Source of the DNA: Alcanivorax sp. 24
GTDB taxonomy: Bacteria; Pseudomonadota; Gammaproteobacteria; Pseudomonadales; Alcanivoracaceae
Assembly: GCF_004360225.1 (NCBI RefSeq)
Contig: NZ_SNUA01000015.1
Span: forward strand, 54,362-118,361
Reading direction: 5' to 3'
DNA length: 64,000 nt
Part shown: positions 46,070 to 55,533 of the stretch, piece after piece
Layout: the number at the start of each line of letters is the position of its first letter
How positions within the stretch are numbered: position 1 is the first letter of the stretch
Position numbers and translations under genes: made by a program
Notes under the pieces: generated by a model
The model's database searches: none
Told to the model about the DNA's origin: nothing
Seen by the model: only the letters and a program-made list of their open reading frames with translations

Positions 46070-47239
46070 ATGAACCTCCACGAGTATCAGTCGAAACAGC
46101 TGTTTGCTGATTACGGCCTGCCGGTTTCCAAAGGCTTCGCCTGCGACACCCCCGAAGAGGTCGCCGCCAAGACGAAGGAAATTGGTGGTGACAAATGGGT
46201 CGTCAAGGCCCAGGTACACGCCGGTGGCCGCGGTAAGGCTGGCGGCGTGAAGTTGGTCGACAGCGCCGAGGAAGCGGCGGAATTCGCCAAGAAATGGCTG
46301 GGCCAGCGTCTGGTGACGTTCCAGACCGACGAGCACGGCCAGCCGGTTTCCAAAATTCTGGTGGAAACCTGCACCGACATCGCAAGAGAGCTGTACCTCA
46401 GTGCGGTACTGGATCGCGCCACCCGCCGCGTGGTGTTCATGGCGTCCACCGAGGGCGGCGTGGAAATCGAGAAAGTCGCCGAGGAAACCCCGGAAAAAAT
46501 CCTCAAGGCGGAAGTCGATCCGCTGGTCGGCGCGCAGCCCTACCAGGCCCGCCAGATCGCGTTCCAGCTGGGGCTGGAAGGCAAGCAAGTCAACCAGTTC
46601 GCCAAGATCTTCACCGGTCTGGCCAAACTGTTCGACGACAAGGACCTGGCGCTGATCGAGGTCAACCCGCTGGTGGTCACCGAGCAGGGTGATCTGCACT
46701 GCCTGGACGCCAAGATCAACGTGGATGGCAGCGCGCTGTTCCGCCACCCGGACATCAAGGCGCTGGAAGATCCCTCCCAGGAAGACGAGCGTGAGCGTCG
46801 CGCCGCCGAGTGGGAGCTCAACTACGTGGCTCTGGAAGGCAACATCGGCTGCATGGTGAACGGCGCCGGCCTGGCCATGGGCACCATGGACCTGGTCAAG
46901 CTCAAGGGCGGCCAGCCCGCCAACTTCCTGGATGTGGGCGGCGGTGCCACTAAAGAGCGTGTTACCGAAGCGTTCAAGATCATCCTCTCCGACGACCAGG
47001 TGCAAGCGGTTCTGGTGAACATCTTCGGCGGTATCGTCCGCTGTGACCTGATCGCCGAAGGCATCATCGGCGCGGTGGAAGAAGTGGGCGTCGAGGTGCC
47101 GGTGGTGGTGCGTCTGGAAGGCAACAACGCCGAGCTGGGCGCGCAGAAGCTGGCCGACAGCGGCATGAACATCATCGCCGCCAAGAGTTTTGACGACGCC
47201 GCCGAGCAGGTGGTGAAAGCGGCGGGAGGTGCCAAATGA
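46070..47239 (+). CDS. sucC: Succinyl-CoA synthetase (ADP-forming) subunit beta
   Basis: 389 residues. [22 protein letters not shown] is the family start. The ATP-grasp nucleotide site includes [51 protein letters not shown] and [21 protein letters not shown] with [14 protein letters not shown] complete the subunit. It makes ATP or GTP by substrate-level phosphorylation with SucD. It overlaps sucD by 4 bp. Confidence 0.97.
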   Translation: MNLHEYQSKQLFADYGLPVSKGFACDTPEEVAAKTKEIGGDKWVVKAQVHAGGRGKAGGVKLVDSAEEAAEFAKKWLGQRLVTFQTDEHGQPVSKILVETCTDIARELYLSAVLDRATRRVVFMASTEGGVEIEKVAEETPEKILKAEVDPLVGAQPYQARQIAFQLGLEGKQVNQFAKIFTGLAKLFDDKDLALIEVNPLVVTEQGDLHCLDAKINVDGSALFRHPDIKALEDPSQEDERERRAAEWELNYVALEGNIGCMVNGAGLAMGTMDLVKLKGGQPANFLDVGGGATKERVTEAFKIILSDDQVQAVLVNIFGGIVRCDLIAEGIIGAVEEVGVEVPVVVRLEGNNAELGAQKLADSGMNIIAAKSFDDAAEQVVKAAGGAK

Positions 47240-48111
47240 GCGTATTGATCGACAAGAACACCAAGGTGATCTGCCAGGGTTTTACCGGCAGTCAGGGCAC
47301 CTTCCACTCCGAGCAGGCCATTGAGTACGGTACTCAAATGGTCGGCGGCGTGACCCCGGGCAAGGGTGGTCAGACCCACCTGGGCCTGCCGGTCTTCAAC
47401 ACCGTGGCCGACGCGGTCAAGGAAACCGGCGCCACCGCCTCCGTGATCTACGTACCGGCGGCGTTCTGCAAGGACTCCATCATCGAAGCCGCTGACGCGG
47501 GCATCGAGCTGATCGTCTGCATCACCGAAGGCATTCCGGCTCTCGATATGCTGTACGTGAAAGAATACATCGTCCGTAAGGGCGGTGTGCGCCTGATCGG
47601 TCCGAACTGCCCCGGTGTGATCACTCCGGGCGAGTGCAAGATCGGCATCATGCCCGGTCACATCCACAAGCCGGGTAAAGTGGGCATCGTCTCCCGTTCC
47701 GGCACCCTGACCTACGAAGCGGTCAACCAGACCACCAAGCTGGGTTACGGTCAGTCCACCTGTATCGGTATTGGTGGTGACCCGATCCCGGGCACTACCT
47801 TCATCGACGCGCTGGAAATGTTCCAGAACGATCCGCAGACCGAAGCCATCGTCATGGTGGGTGAGATCGGCGGTACCGCGGAAGATGAAGCCGCTGCCTA
47901 CATCAAGGAGCACGTGACCAAGCCGGTGGTCAGCTACATCGCCGGTGTCACCGCGCCTCCGGGCAAGCGCATGGGCCACGCCGGTGCGATCATCGCTGGT
48001 GGCAAGGGCACCGCGGACGAGAAGTTCGCCGCTCTGGAAGCCGCCGGTGTGGTCACCGTGCGCAACCCGGCGGAAATCGGCGAAGGTGTGAAGAAAGCCA
48101 CCGGCTGGTAA
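47236..48111 (+). CDS. sucD: Succinyl-CoA synthetase (ADP-forming) subunit alpha
   Basis: 291 residues. CoA-binding region [35 protein letters not shown]; the phosphorylated His lies in [45 protein letters not shown] is also characteristic. The ATG overlaps the sucC stop, giving equal subunit output. A terminator follows at 48155. Confidence 0.97.
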   Translation: MSVLIDKNTKVICQGFTGSQGTFHSEQAIEYGTQMVGGVTPGKGGQTHLGLPVFNTVADAVKETGATASVIYVPAAFCKDSIIEAADAGIELIVCITEGIPALDMLYVKEYIVRKGGVRLIGPNCPGVITPGECKIGIMPGHIHKPGKVGIVSRSGTLTYEAVNQTTKLGYGQSTCIGIGGDPIPGTTFIDALEMFQNDPQTEAIVMVGEIGGTAEDEAAAYIKEHVTKPVVSYIAGVTAPPGKRMGHAGAIIAGGKGTADEKFAALEAAGVVTVRNPAEIGEGVKKATGW

Positions 48112-48154
48112 ATGTCACGTTAAGTAAAGGCTGGTTTTTCCTGTCCACTCAACT

Positions 48155-48184
48155 CAACGCCCCGGCTTGCTGGGGCGTTGTTTT
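48155..48184 (+). terminator. Intrinsic terminator after sucCD
   Basis: CAACGCCCC-ggcttgct-GGGGCGTTG followed by TTTT, 44 bp after the sucD stop. Confidence 0.85.
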
Positions 48185-48610
48185 ATGGGGCGCCATGCCT
48201 GCCTGGCGCCATGCCGGCCCGCCGAGACGTCATCGCTTCCTGGGCTACAGCGTGACGTGGCACCGCTGAACACGGTTGCGGGTGTCGCCGGAGAGCGCGC
48301 AACGGCTGCCTCGTGGCCAGGGCTGTTTGCTGTCGTATACCCTCGACGTACTGGCGCCGATCCTGCGGGGCTGGGTGCTGAACTTCCAACTCACCACGTC
48401 CAAGCGTGTTTGGAAACGGTGGATGGTTGCCTGTGTCGAAAGCTGAGAGGGCTACCGTGGCGAGTGGAAACGCCCGGCGACATGGCCGCGTGCGTTGATG
48501 AGGCCGGGTTGCAGAAAGCGCGAGCGTGTCACCGCGCGAGCGAGGACGGGGCGAAGGCCCCCTAGTCGATTTGGTGGGGAAAGCTAGTCGGTGACGTTCG
48601 TGCTGTTTGA
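48185..48610. other. Gene-free junction before the low-GC respiratory module
   Basis: 426 bp. A 132-codon plus-strand frame crosses it but has no ribosome-binding site, starts inside the sucD terminator and has no recognisable product. No direct repeats or integrase remnant were seen. It marks the change from high-GC TCA genes to the lower-GC module. Confidence 0.5.
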
Positions 48611-49279
48611 TTACCGGCTTTCCTCAAGCATGTAGTCAATAATGGCGGTGAGGTCTTCCGCACTGCAGCTCTGGCATAAACCCTTGGCGGGCATGGCTCC
48701 GAGTCCTTCCGTCGCATGTTTGAGTAAGGACTCCCGGCCCTGTGCGATTCTTGAAGCCCACTGTGAGGATTCGCCAACTTTCGGCGCGCCAGCGGCACCG
48801 GTGGAATGGCAGGCCGCGCAGTGCGTTTGATAGAGCTGCCTAGGGTTGGTGGAGACGCTGGACTGTGCTTGCGTAGTGCTTGAGGAGGGCGTGGGTTTTA
48901 CTCGAACAGTTCCTACCGTTTGGAGTCTTTGCGCCAGTGCCAATGCATCGGCGACGCGCCTATTTTTTTCGTCGCGGATGGCGAGACTGAAATATGCCGC
49001 GATATTGAGAATGTCCTGGTCGGTCAATGACGCGGCCATCGATCTCATGGTCGGATCCTGCCGGTGGCCTCGTTGATAATCACGCAACGCCTTGGCCAGA
49101 TAGTCGTGATCCTGACCTGCGAGATGAGGAGTGCCTGGGATCACGGCGATGCCGTCCTCTCCGTGGCAAGCAAAACAAGCTCGGGCTTTCTTTTGGCCAG
49201 CGGCGACATCCACGGCTTGGCCCGAAGCGGGACTACCGATTATGGCCATCGCCATAATCACAATTCGGAGATGTGTCAT
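48611..49279 (-). CDS. Dihaem cytochrome c (c4/c5-like)
   Basis: 222 residues with a signal peptide (LRIVIMAMAIIGSPASGQA), so periplasmic. Two CxxCH sites: ACFACHGEDG in the first half, which looks like a cytochrome c4 domain (IPGTPHLAGQDHDYLAKALRDYQRGHRQDPTMRSMA), and THCAACHSTGAAGAPKVGES in the second, c5-like. A Thr/Ser-rich linker joins them. The ATG at 49279 is chosen because it opens the signal peptide; the frame runs further upstream but antisense-like. It is the last gene of the minus-strand oxidase module and probably donates electrons to, or accepts them from, the oxidase. Confidence 0.85.
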   Translation of the reverse strand: MTHLRIVIMAMAIIGSPASGQAVDVAAGQKKARACFACHGEDGIAVIPGTPHLAGQDHDYLAKALRDYQRGHRQDPTMRSMAASLTDQDILNIAAYFSLAIRDEKNRRVADALALAQRLQTVGTVRVKPTPSSSTTQAQSSVSTNPRQLYQTHCAACHSTGAAGAPKVGESSQWASRIAQGRESLLKHATEGLGAMPAKGLCQSCSAEDLTAIIDYMLEESR

Positions 49280-49301
49280 AGTCTTTATCTCGTGATAGAT
49301 A

Positions 49302-50534
49302 TTAAAAACCAATCGCGTGGCGGACCCAGATGGAGAAGCCGTATACGAAAAACACGGTGATCCAGAGCCCGAGCACCACAACTGAAAGCGTGCCGAGACG
49401 GGCGATGGTGCGATCGGCTTGGTACTTGCCTTCCACTTGGCCGGCTCGGTAGAGCAGTAACACGAGAAACCCCCCAAAGATGCCTCCGATGCCAAGTAGA
49501 GTGAGAAAGAAAAGGATCGTGGAGGGCAAGTCCGCGTGCACGGTATAGTCGTGGATGTCATATCCGAACGGTTTCATCGCATGGACGCGAATCACTTCAC
49601 GCCATAGCGCCATCAGCCCCAGTGGAATCAGTCCACTGAATAGCAGCAGGTAGCCGCGGCCAGGGAGTGAGCCGAGGCGATCAATCTGAATTGCCAGGAT
49701 GATCAGGGCTCCGGCCAACAACCAGCCTGGTGTGTGAGCTGAGGTGGACAGGTGCCCGGGAAGATCGAGTAGCCACCAGAACAGCAAAGGCAAAGAAATC
49801 AGGCAACCCACCTTGCCAATGCGGCGACCTAGTTGCCTGACAAAGTCCCGATAGTCCTTGGGGCGGTCGCTGCGCCGTGAGTAGTAGTCGGCATAAGCCA
49901 GCAAGTAAAGGGCAAGCGCTGGCGCCGACAAGCTTATGATGAATAGGAAGCGCGACCATTGGATGGCATGCAAGCTGGCACCACGGGTGTCAACCTGGCC
50001 ATTCGGCGCATACCAATTCATCCATTGGTCTGGTTGTAGCGACTGGTAGGCGAGAACATGCATGATCAGCCCGTCCAGTAAAAATAGGCCGAGGCCGAGC
50101 AGAGCAAATAGTCCTAGTCGCGTCTGAGCTTCCGGTTTATTGCTGTAATAAAAAACAAACCAGGAACAATATCCAATAATGAGGGTGAAGATAAAGATGA
50201 TCAACCAGCGAGCTGAAAGCACGCTTGCCGTATACCACTGAGGGTCATAGATGACTTGCGTGAACAGCAACGGAGCAACACCCAGAACGATAAGCAGTGA
50301 CACGCCTATCTTGGCACCTTTTGTCATCGCGATAGAAAGTTGCTGCCAATGTGGGTGATGATGACGCAAGTAAAAGGCGACAATCGACAATGCGGCGGCG
50401 CCTAATGTGACCAAGACAAATGCGATGTGGGCGACCCAGGTAAGAACCATCAGAACTTGAAATAACCAGGGTGGGGCGGGTATGCCCGCCGGATCACGCA
50501 TGGTGTTGAGAATAAAACCAACATCCGCCTCCAT
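49302..50534 (-). CDS. Polytopic partner subunit of a divergent bd-superfamily oxidase (CydB-position)
   Basis: 410 residues with about nine to ten transmembrane helices (for example FQVLMVLTWVAHIAFVLVTLGAAALSIVAFYL and ILFFLTLLGIGGIFGGFLVLLLY). It has no CxxCH motif. Its start overlaps the stop of the gene before by one base (TAATG), the expected large/small subunit coupling of a cytochrome bd-type complex. Sequence similarity to classical CydB is not obvious to me; the assignment rests on topology and the tight pairing with the CydA-like gene. Several His residues in the membrane part (TWVAHIAF, DGLIMHVLAYQ) could bind haem. Confidence 0.6.
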   Translation of the reverse strand: MEADVGFILNTMRDPAGIPAPPWLFQVLMVLTWVAHIAFVLVTLGAAALSIVAFYLRHHHPHWQQLSIAMTKGAKIGVSLLIVLGVAPLLFTQVIYDPQWYTASVLSARWLIIFIFTLIIGYCSWFVFYYSNKPEAQTRLGLFALLGLGLFLLDGLIMHVLAYQSLQPDQWMNWYAPNGQVDTRGASLHAIQWSRFLFIISLSAPALALYLLAYADYYSRRSDRPKDYRDFVRQLGRRIGKVGCLISLPLLFWWLLDLPGHLSTSAHTPGWLLAGALIILAIQIDRLGSLPGRGYLLLFSGLIPLGLMALWREVIRVHAMKPFGYDIHDYTVHADLPSTILFFLTLLGIGGIFGGFLVLLLYRAGQVEGKYQADRTIARLGTLSVVVLGLWITVFFVYGFSIWVRHAIGF

Positions 50535-51943
50535 TATTGCTCTCCCGTGGCGCCTGATTGAGTGGTGTCGACTGGCATGGATGGACGGTTTCGCTCACCA
50601 AGGTTTTGGCTGGCGATGAACGTCGCTATGGCATATGTCTCCTGCTCGGGCAGGTCGATACGTGGCATGTAAGGCACTGATCCGTTTTTTAAAGGCCCAT
50701 TGATGAATGCTGCTATCAGCTCCACATCGGTGCTGCCGTGGAACTTGTCGGGAAGGTTACGCAAGGGGCTTCCTGGCTCCAAAGAGTGGCAATTCCCGCA
50801 TGAAATCTTGGCAAGAAGCTCTCCAACTTCCCGGCGATTCTCTTCGCTGACAGTACGCAATGTCTCAGGAATAAACGGGTGAATACCAAGTATCCCGTGT
50901 TTGGAGATGTGCTCTATCTCTGACAGGATGCCCTTACCGGGAACATCGCGAGCTATAGTCTGGTTCCCGTAGATGTATTGACCAGCCACATAGGGTTTAC
51001 GCATGCTCTCCCGAGTCCGTTCTTCAGGCCATACACCGATAATCGCGACAAAGAGAAAAAGAGGGACGGTGATCCAATTTCGTAGAAAAAGAGGTTTTGC
51101 CCATGCTGCCAGAAAGTAAATAAACGTGATGGTAACCACTAATACCATACCTGCTGCGTACCGGGGCAAAAGGTGGCTATGAAGCATGACCTTGGCGTTG
51201 TAGGGGAGCGTCTCCAGGTAGTAGAAGAACATCAAGACTGCTAAAGCGCCGCCCAAGATGCCCATTGGAACAATGGTACGGACTGCTTCAATCCTTAAAG
51301 CGGGGGACTTTTCTCGCATCGATCCGGCGATCATTAAGCCGACAATGACCGCCATGACGAGCATCGATCCGGTGCGCACGCCAAGATGCGCGAAGAAGTT
51401 TATATTATAGAATGCGTCGTTGGTCGAGCCGGTTAGGTACCAGCTGTCATTCCCGGGCCACATCATGAAAGAAAGGATGCCGACGATTAACAGCATGGTG
51501 GCCCAGGAAGCGAGAGCGAATGCCCAAGTCAACTTCAAGTGGGTTAACCGGTCTACTTTTTCGATAAGATAAACCAGGGCGTAAACGCCAATGACTTCTA
51601 CCGTGAAATACACCCATTCGGCCGCCCAGACCCAGACGAAGTTGTGGATCAAACCGGCGGTACCGCGCGGGCTTGCGATGGTAATGGCGTACCAGATGCC
51701 AACTCCAGTTACGGAGCCAATAATATAGGAGAAAACAAGAAGTACTTTCCCATACCTTTTAACATAGTCCATCAGTTCGGGACGGGATTCTCGATAGGCT
51801 TTGGTGGCGAGTAGGGCAAAGAGAAAGGCCGCACCCACCGAAGTGTGCGAAGCAACAACATGGATAGTACCAATGATTCCCATCACCCAGGCAGAGCCAA
51901 TCTCCGGGACGTAGAATGTGGGGTACATTCCAAGCATATCCAT
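50534..51943 (-). CDS. Divergent cytochrome bd-type oxidase large subunit with C-terminal haem c domain
   Basis: 469 residues. Residues ~1-330 are polytopic and follow the CydA plan: an early helix IIGTIHVVASHTSVGAAFLFALLATKAY (candidate haem-ligand His), GVGIWYAITIASP, EWVYFTVEVIGVYALVYLIEKV (acidic residues in the third/fourth helix), and HLGVRTGSMLVMA. A soluble domain follows with one cytochrome c site, ISCGNCHSLEPGSPLRNLPDKFH at about residues 379-401, and a C-terminal helix (TYAIATFIASQNL). The classical quinol loop is not recognisable. The haem c domain suggests electrons arrive from, or leave to, c-type cytochromes rather than quinol. Confidence 0.7.
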   Translation of the reverse strand: MDMLGMYPTFYVPEIGSAWVMGIIGTIHVVASHTSVGAAFLFALLATKAYRESRPELMDYVKRYGKVLLVFSYIIGSVTGVGIWYAITIASPRGTAGLIHNFVWVWAAEWVYFTVEVIGVYALVYLIEKVDRLTHLKLTWAFALASWATMLLIVGILSFMMWPGNDSWYLTGSTNDAFYNINFFAHLGVRTGSMLVMAVIVGLMIAGSMREKSPALRIEAVRTIVPMGILGGALAVLMFFYYLETLPYNAKVMLHSHLLPRYAAGMVLVVTITFIYFLAAWAKPLFLRNWITVPLFLFVAIIGVWPEERTRESMRKPYVAGQYIYGNQTIARDVPGKGILSEIEHISKHGILGIHPFIPETLRTVSEENRREVGELLAKISCGNCHSLEPGSPLRNLPDKFHGSTDVELIAAFINGPLKNGSVPYMPRIDLPEQETYAIATFIASQNLGERNRPSMPVDTTQSGATGEQ

Positions 51944-52077
51944 AGTATTGATCTCGCGGCTAAAAGACGTTTCCCTAAAGGGTTAGCAAGTACGCTGCGA
52001 TATACTACTTATAAGGAGTGACCTTGCCCTGAGACACAGTGTCACATGTGACAATCGGCCGCAGGGCAGGCAGGGAG

Positions 52078-53328
52078 TTAGCGATGATGATGAGATGACT
52101 TGGTTTTACCAGGCCACAGACGTTGCCGCCAAATGACGCCGAGAGTCCAGCGGTTATCGGTTTCGGTAAGCGATTCATCGCGAATGGCTTCCGCTCGCAA
52201 GGCGATATTGTCTCGCCATTGCCAATGCCAGATGACGGTGAAACGCCTTGGATCATGGTCGTCTGGGTTGGCGAGGCCGGATTCCTCTGCTAACTGCGGC
52301 GCGGCCGGGCCGACGACGGTGTTGTCGGTGGTTAGATACTCCGCCCTTACGCCAAATGTGTGCCGACGCCAACGCAAGCTCGGTTGAATCCAGCCCCCAC
52401 TCTGGTCTCCGTCAAGATCGGCTTGGCGGCCGATGCTGTCATGAAGCACGCCATCGAGATTCGCATGTATCCATTCGCCATCCAGCGCCAGGGTGATATC
52501 CTGGCTCAGGCGGTAATTCACACGTGCATGCACGCCGTAAATATCGGAGTCGCCTGTAAACCGGATATCTGAAAATGCCGTTGCGGTTTCTCCAGGTGGG
52601 GCAACGGGTACATGCTGGTGACCGCCACCATAACGGTGATCGGCCCGGGCCTCGGCTGCTGCGCTGTAGAACCAAGCGCCGGTTTCCCAGGATAGCCTTT
52701 CACCGCGCCAGTTGTATCGGGCAAAAACATCCCAGGCCCCTCCATCACTGGTGTCGGTGGCTGGGTAGGCCTTTCCGCGCCAGATTTCCGCGCCTGCGGA
52801 GATGCCACCGGTTTCGTGCCACCATAAGCGTGCACCGTCATCGTGAAAATGGCGCCCGAAGAGTACATCCAAGGTAAGAGGGGCTTCGCTGGCCAGCCGT
52901 TGCGTAGCGTGCTCAGCCAGTGCTGGAGAAAATAGTGCGGACATGCGACCCACTTCCGCGACCCAAGGGCCATAGTCGCTGCAACACACCCATCCGACAT
53001 AGGCATGTTCAAGCTCCACGCCGCCATGGTCGTCACTGTCTCCCGCATGGCTGCCTACTTCAACGACACCGTAAAGATTCTGGTCAAGCCGATGGGCCAG
53101 ACTCAGAGTCATTTCGTCCACTTCCACTCCCTTCTCCGCGGGCCAGGCATGCCCCCCCATCAAGGTGCCGGGCACTTGCCAATATTGGTAGTCATTAATC
53201 AGGCTTGAGGATCGCCATGTGGTGACCATGCCCACATCCACCGTGGTGGGTACGTCGGTGGATGGAATGTAATGGGCGCTCGCTGTTGCTGGAGCCAGAA
53301 AAAGAGCGGCGGATAAACGTCGAATCAT
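52078..53328 (-). CDS. Outer-membrane beta-barrel protein of the MbnPH/oxidase module
   Basis: 416 residues with a signal peptide (RRLSAALFLAPATASA). The mature part consists of alternating amphipathic strands ending in aromatic or charged turns, e.g. DVFARYNWRGERLSWETGAWFY, VHARVNYRLSQDITLALDGEWIHANLD, PSLRWRRHTFGVRAEYLTT, FTVIWHWQWRDNIALRAEAIRDE and WTLGVIWRQRLWPG, as in porin-like barrels. His residues are frequent (HAGDSDDHGG, RYGGGHQHVP, and a His-rich C-terminus SSHHHR), which would suit metal. It overlaps the MbnH gene by 4 bp. Function unknown; a metal or substrate channel is a guess. Confidence 0.65.
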   Translation of the reverse strand: MIRRLSAALFLAPATASAHYIPSTDVPTTVDVGMVTTWRSSSLINDYQYWQVPGTLMGGHAWPAEKGVEVDEMTLSLAHRLDQNLYGVVEVGSHAGDSDDHGGVELEHAYVGWVCCSDYGPWVAEVGRMSALFSPALAEHATQRLASEAPLTLDVLFGRHFHDDGARLWWHETGGISAGAEIWRGKAYPATDTSDGGAWDVFARYNWRGERLSWETGAWFYSAAAEARADHRYGGGHQHVPVAPPGETATAFSDIRFTGDSDIYGVHARVNYRLSQDITLALDGEWIHANLDGVLHDSIGRQADLDGDQSGGWIQPSLRWRRHTFGVRAEYLTTDNTVVGPAAPQLAEESGLANPDDHDPRRFTVIWHWQWRDNIALRAEAIRDESLTETDNRWTLGVIWRQRLWPGKTKSSHHHR

Positions 53329-54524
53329 GGCGTGAGGTCCTGATCTTTTGGGGGCTGCCAGGGGTTGGCGTAACGTGGGTTATTGATGAACTCGTAATCG
53401 GTGAGCGATTCCAGAAAGGCAACCACGTCCTCTATTTCTTGCTCAGTGATGGTAAACGAGACAATGAAAGGGTCTTTGTTAATGTTCATGCGGCCATCAC
53501 CTGTGTTGGGGCCGCTGGTAATGTTTCGTCCCCCTGCCGCATAGTTGAGGATCACTTCGCGTAACGTCGCGGTGGAGCCGTCGTGATTGTAGGGGGCGGT
53601 GAGAGCGATGTTACGTAATGATTGCGGCCGGAATAGCCCCATGTCGGAGGTTTTTCCAGTCAGCTCATGTTTTCCTGTATTAGGCTCGGGGTAGGCACTG
53701 ATGCCGTCAATATTGTACAAGCCGGTGTTGAAAAATGGTGCGGGGATATTGGGTGTGCGGCGCCGGTCACGCACGGATGCAGTGAGTGTATAGCCTTCAT
53801 GGCAGTGAAAGCACTCGAGTTTTTCGCTGTTGAACAGATTCATTCCGCGTTTGGCTGAGGTGCTGAGCGCATCACTTTGGCCGGCGGTGTAGAGATCATA
53901 ATTGCTGCCAAATGATGTCATGCCTCGCACGAAGCTTGCCAGCGCATGGATAATGTTCTGCCAGGCCTGTTCGTCATACATGGGGTCGGATTGATCTGGA
54001 AAGGCCTCAGCGAAAAGTGTCTGATATTCGGTTTTGCGCTGCAATCGTGACAGTACCAGGTCTTGATTGGCTTCGTTGACTCCCATTTCCACCGGGTCAA
54101 TGCCGAATAAGGGAATCACGATCTGTTGTTCGATATCGGTCAAGGTCGGGTTGCCCCAGGTCAGGGTCCGGACCCACGCGGCGTTGGCGATGGACTGGCT
54201 ATTTCGAGGGTGAATCATGCCGGTCACGCCAGTCGGTCTCGCGACCCCGTCGGTGAAGGCTTTGTCTTGTTGATGGCAGGATTCACAACTCATGGAGCCA
54301 TCCGAGGATAGATCAGTATCGTAGAAAAGATACCGGCCGAGTTGGAATTTAGCTTCGGTGATCGGGTTATAGTCCGGTTCTACTGGAAGGGGGACCCAGT
54401 CGGGCATATGCCAATCGAAATCGGAGACGGAGGCGCCTTGGTCATCGATGCCAGTGCTGCTATCCGGGCACCCGGATAGCAGCAAGGAGGCGGGTAAAAC
54501 CAGAGCGAGGAATAGGCGGTTCAC
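53325..54524 (-). CDS. MbnH/MauG-like dihaem peroxidase (metallo-mystery pair)
   Basis: 399 residues. It is probably a lipoprotein (LLLSGC). Two haem c sites: CESCH at residues 80-84 and CFHCH at 238-242. The rest follows the CcpA/MauG fold: NPITEAKFQLGRYLFYDTDLSSDGSMSC, AWVRTLTWGNPTLTDIEQQ and SLRNIALTAPYNHDGSTATLREVILNYA. MbnH is known to convert a Trp of its partner MbnP to kynurenine, completing a copper site. The partner gene lies 13 bp upstream, so the assignment to that pair is firm; a plain cytochrome c peroxidase is the alternative. Confidence 0.85.
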   Translation of the reverse strand: MNRLFLALVLPASLLLSGCPDSSTGIDDQGASVSDFDWHMPDWVPLPVEPDYNPITEAKFQLGRYLFYDTDLSSDGSMSCESCHQQDKAFTDGVARPTGVTGMIHPRNSQSIANAAWVRTLTWGNPTLTDIEQQIVIPLFGIDPVEMGVNEANQDLVLSRLQRKTEYQTLFAEAFPDQSDPMYDEQAWQNIIHALASFVRGMTSFGSNYDLYTAGQSDALSTSAKRGMNLFNSEKLECFHCHEGYTLTASVRDRRRTPNIPAPFFNTGLYNIDGISAYPEPNTGKHELTGKTSDMGLFRPQSLRNIALTAPYNHDGSTATLREVILNYAAGGRNITSGPNTGDGRMNINKDPFIVSFTITEQEIEDVVAFLESLTDYEFINNPRYANPWQPPKDQDLTP

Positions 54525-54537
54525 TAACTCAAGCTAC

Positions 54538-55533
54538 TTATTGCAATTCAAATGTGGAAAACACTGCCGGATAATCGCCGGTCATGTCCGCGTCAGGAAA
54601 AGGCAGCTCCAATCGCTCGAAAATACCGATGCAGTCCAGGTCGGTAAGACCGGACATGCATCCGGCGGGGCCGCCTTGGTTGACGGTGATGTCGTTACCA
54701 GAGAGCAGTGCGGCCAAGTTCACGTTGATGCCGTGCAGTTCGGGGTTGAAGTCGTTCAGTTCTACTTCCGGACGGTTGCCGTTGGCACAAACACGCTCGG
54801 CATAGGACGCTTCGCCATCGCATTCGGTGCTGCCTAGGTGAACGTAAAAAATGCCCGCGTCGGCACTGGGAACTTCCACTTCGATACGGGCATGAACGTA
54901 CCCCATGGCCCAGCTCCAATGCATACCTCCGGCTCCCATCCCGCTGGCGGCGAGTGGGCCTTCCGCCACCGTTCCGGCGATCGGTTCTCCGGTTTCTCGG
55001 TCCAATTGAGGCTGATTACCTTGAGCGTCGATGTGGTTATATTTGGCGGGAACACCAACAGAGAACCGCAGAGCTTTAATGTTTTCATTGGCGATGGCGG
55101 CAGTGCCCGTTACGGAATCGTTGTAATCCGGGTTGGCATCGTCGCTGGTGCAGCCTTCGCCTTTGTCACGCAGATCCAGTAGGGCGATGCCCTCGATACC
55201 TTCTCCGGGTTTTTGTTGGGCGGTGGCTTCGCCGTTGTCGTCGCCATCCAGGACCATGGGAATTTCACGGTCGTCGTTGGTGACGAACCGAACATTGTGT
55301 ATAAACAGTCTGGCATCATGGGCAACGGCAATATTGCCACCATTGCTACCGATTCCGGGATATTCTTTTCCACACTCGAATGCGTCATTGCCCAGTGTGG
55401 CATTGAAAGGGATGGATATTGAGACATCCGGGTTGATGTCGTCGCCGCCTCCGGTGGAAGAAGACGAACTTGACCCGCCACAACCACTAACTACCATGCT
55501 GATACCAGCAATCGCTAAAAAAGTCGCGCGCAT
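54538..55533 (-). CDS. MbnP-family copper-binding lipoprotein
   Basis: 331 residues. Lipobox VVSGC (Cys18) with a Ser/Gly linker. The family pattern of the former metallo-mystery four-Cys protein is present: FECGKEYPGIG, LFIHNVRFVTNDDREIPM, LLDLRDKGEGC, ALRFSVGVPAKYNHIDAQ, and GGMHWSWAMGYVHARIEVE, whose Trp206/Trp208 are the candidates for the modified residue. Six Cys are in the mature part (54, 128, 238, 249, 292, 301). It is the first gene of the minus-strand module, upstream of MbnH. No methanobactin precursor or biosynthesis gene is nearby, so it is a stand-alone pair. Confidence 0.85.
   Translation of the reverse strand: MRATFLAIAGISMVVSGCGGSSSSSSTGGGDDINPDVSISIPFNATLGNDAFECGKEYPGIGSNGGNIAVAHDARLFIHNVRFVTNDDREIPMVLDGDDNGEATAQQKPGEGIEGIALLDLRDKGEGCTSDDANPDYNDSVTGTAAIANENIKALRFSVGVPAKYNHIDAQGNQPQLDRETGEPIAGTVAEGPLAASGMGAGGMHWSWAMGYVHARIEVEVPSADAGIFYVHLGSTECDGEASYAERVCANGNRPEVELNDFNPELHGINVNLAALLSGNDITVNQGGPAGCMSGLTDLDCIGIFERLELPFPDADMTGDYPAVFSTFELQ

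Noticed and set aside
48167..48565. 132-codon plus-strand gene after sucD
   Set aside because: It begins inside the sucD terminator, has no ribosome-binding site and its product looks like nothing known.
49302..51943. Ordinary cytochrome bd oxidase (cydAB)
   Set aside because: No quinol loop or CydX is visible, the small subunit is not recognisably CydB, and the large subunit has a haem c domain, so the classical symbols would mislead.
53325..55533. Methanobactin operon
   Set aside because: Only the MbnP/MbnH pair is present; no precursor peptide, MbnB/MbnC or exporter gene was found nearby.
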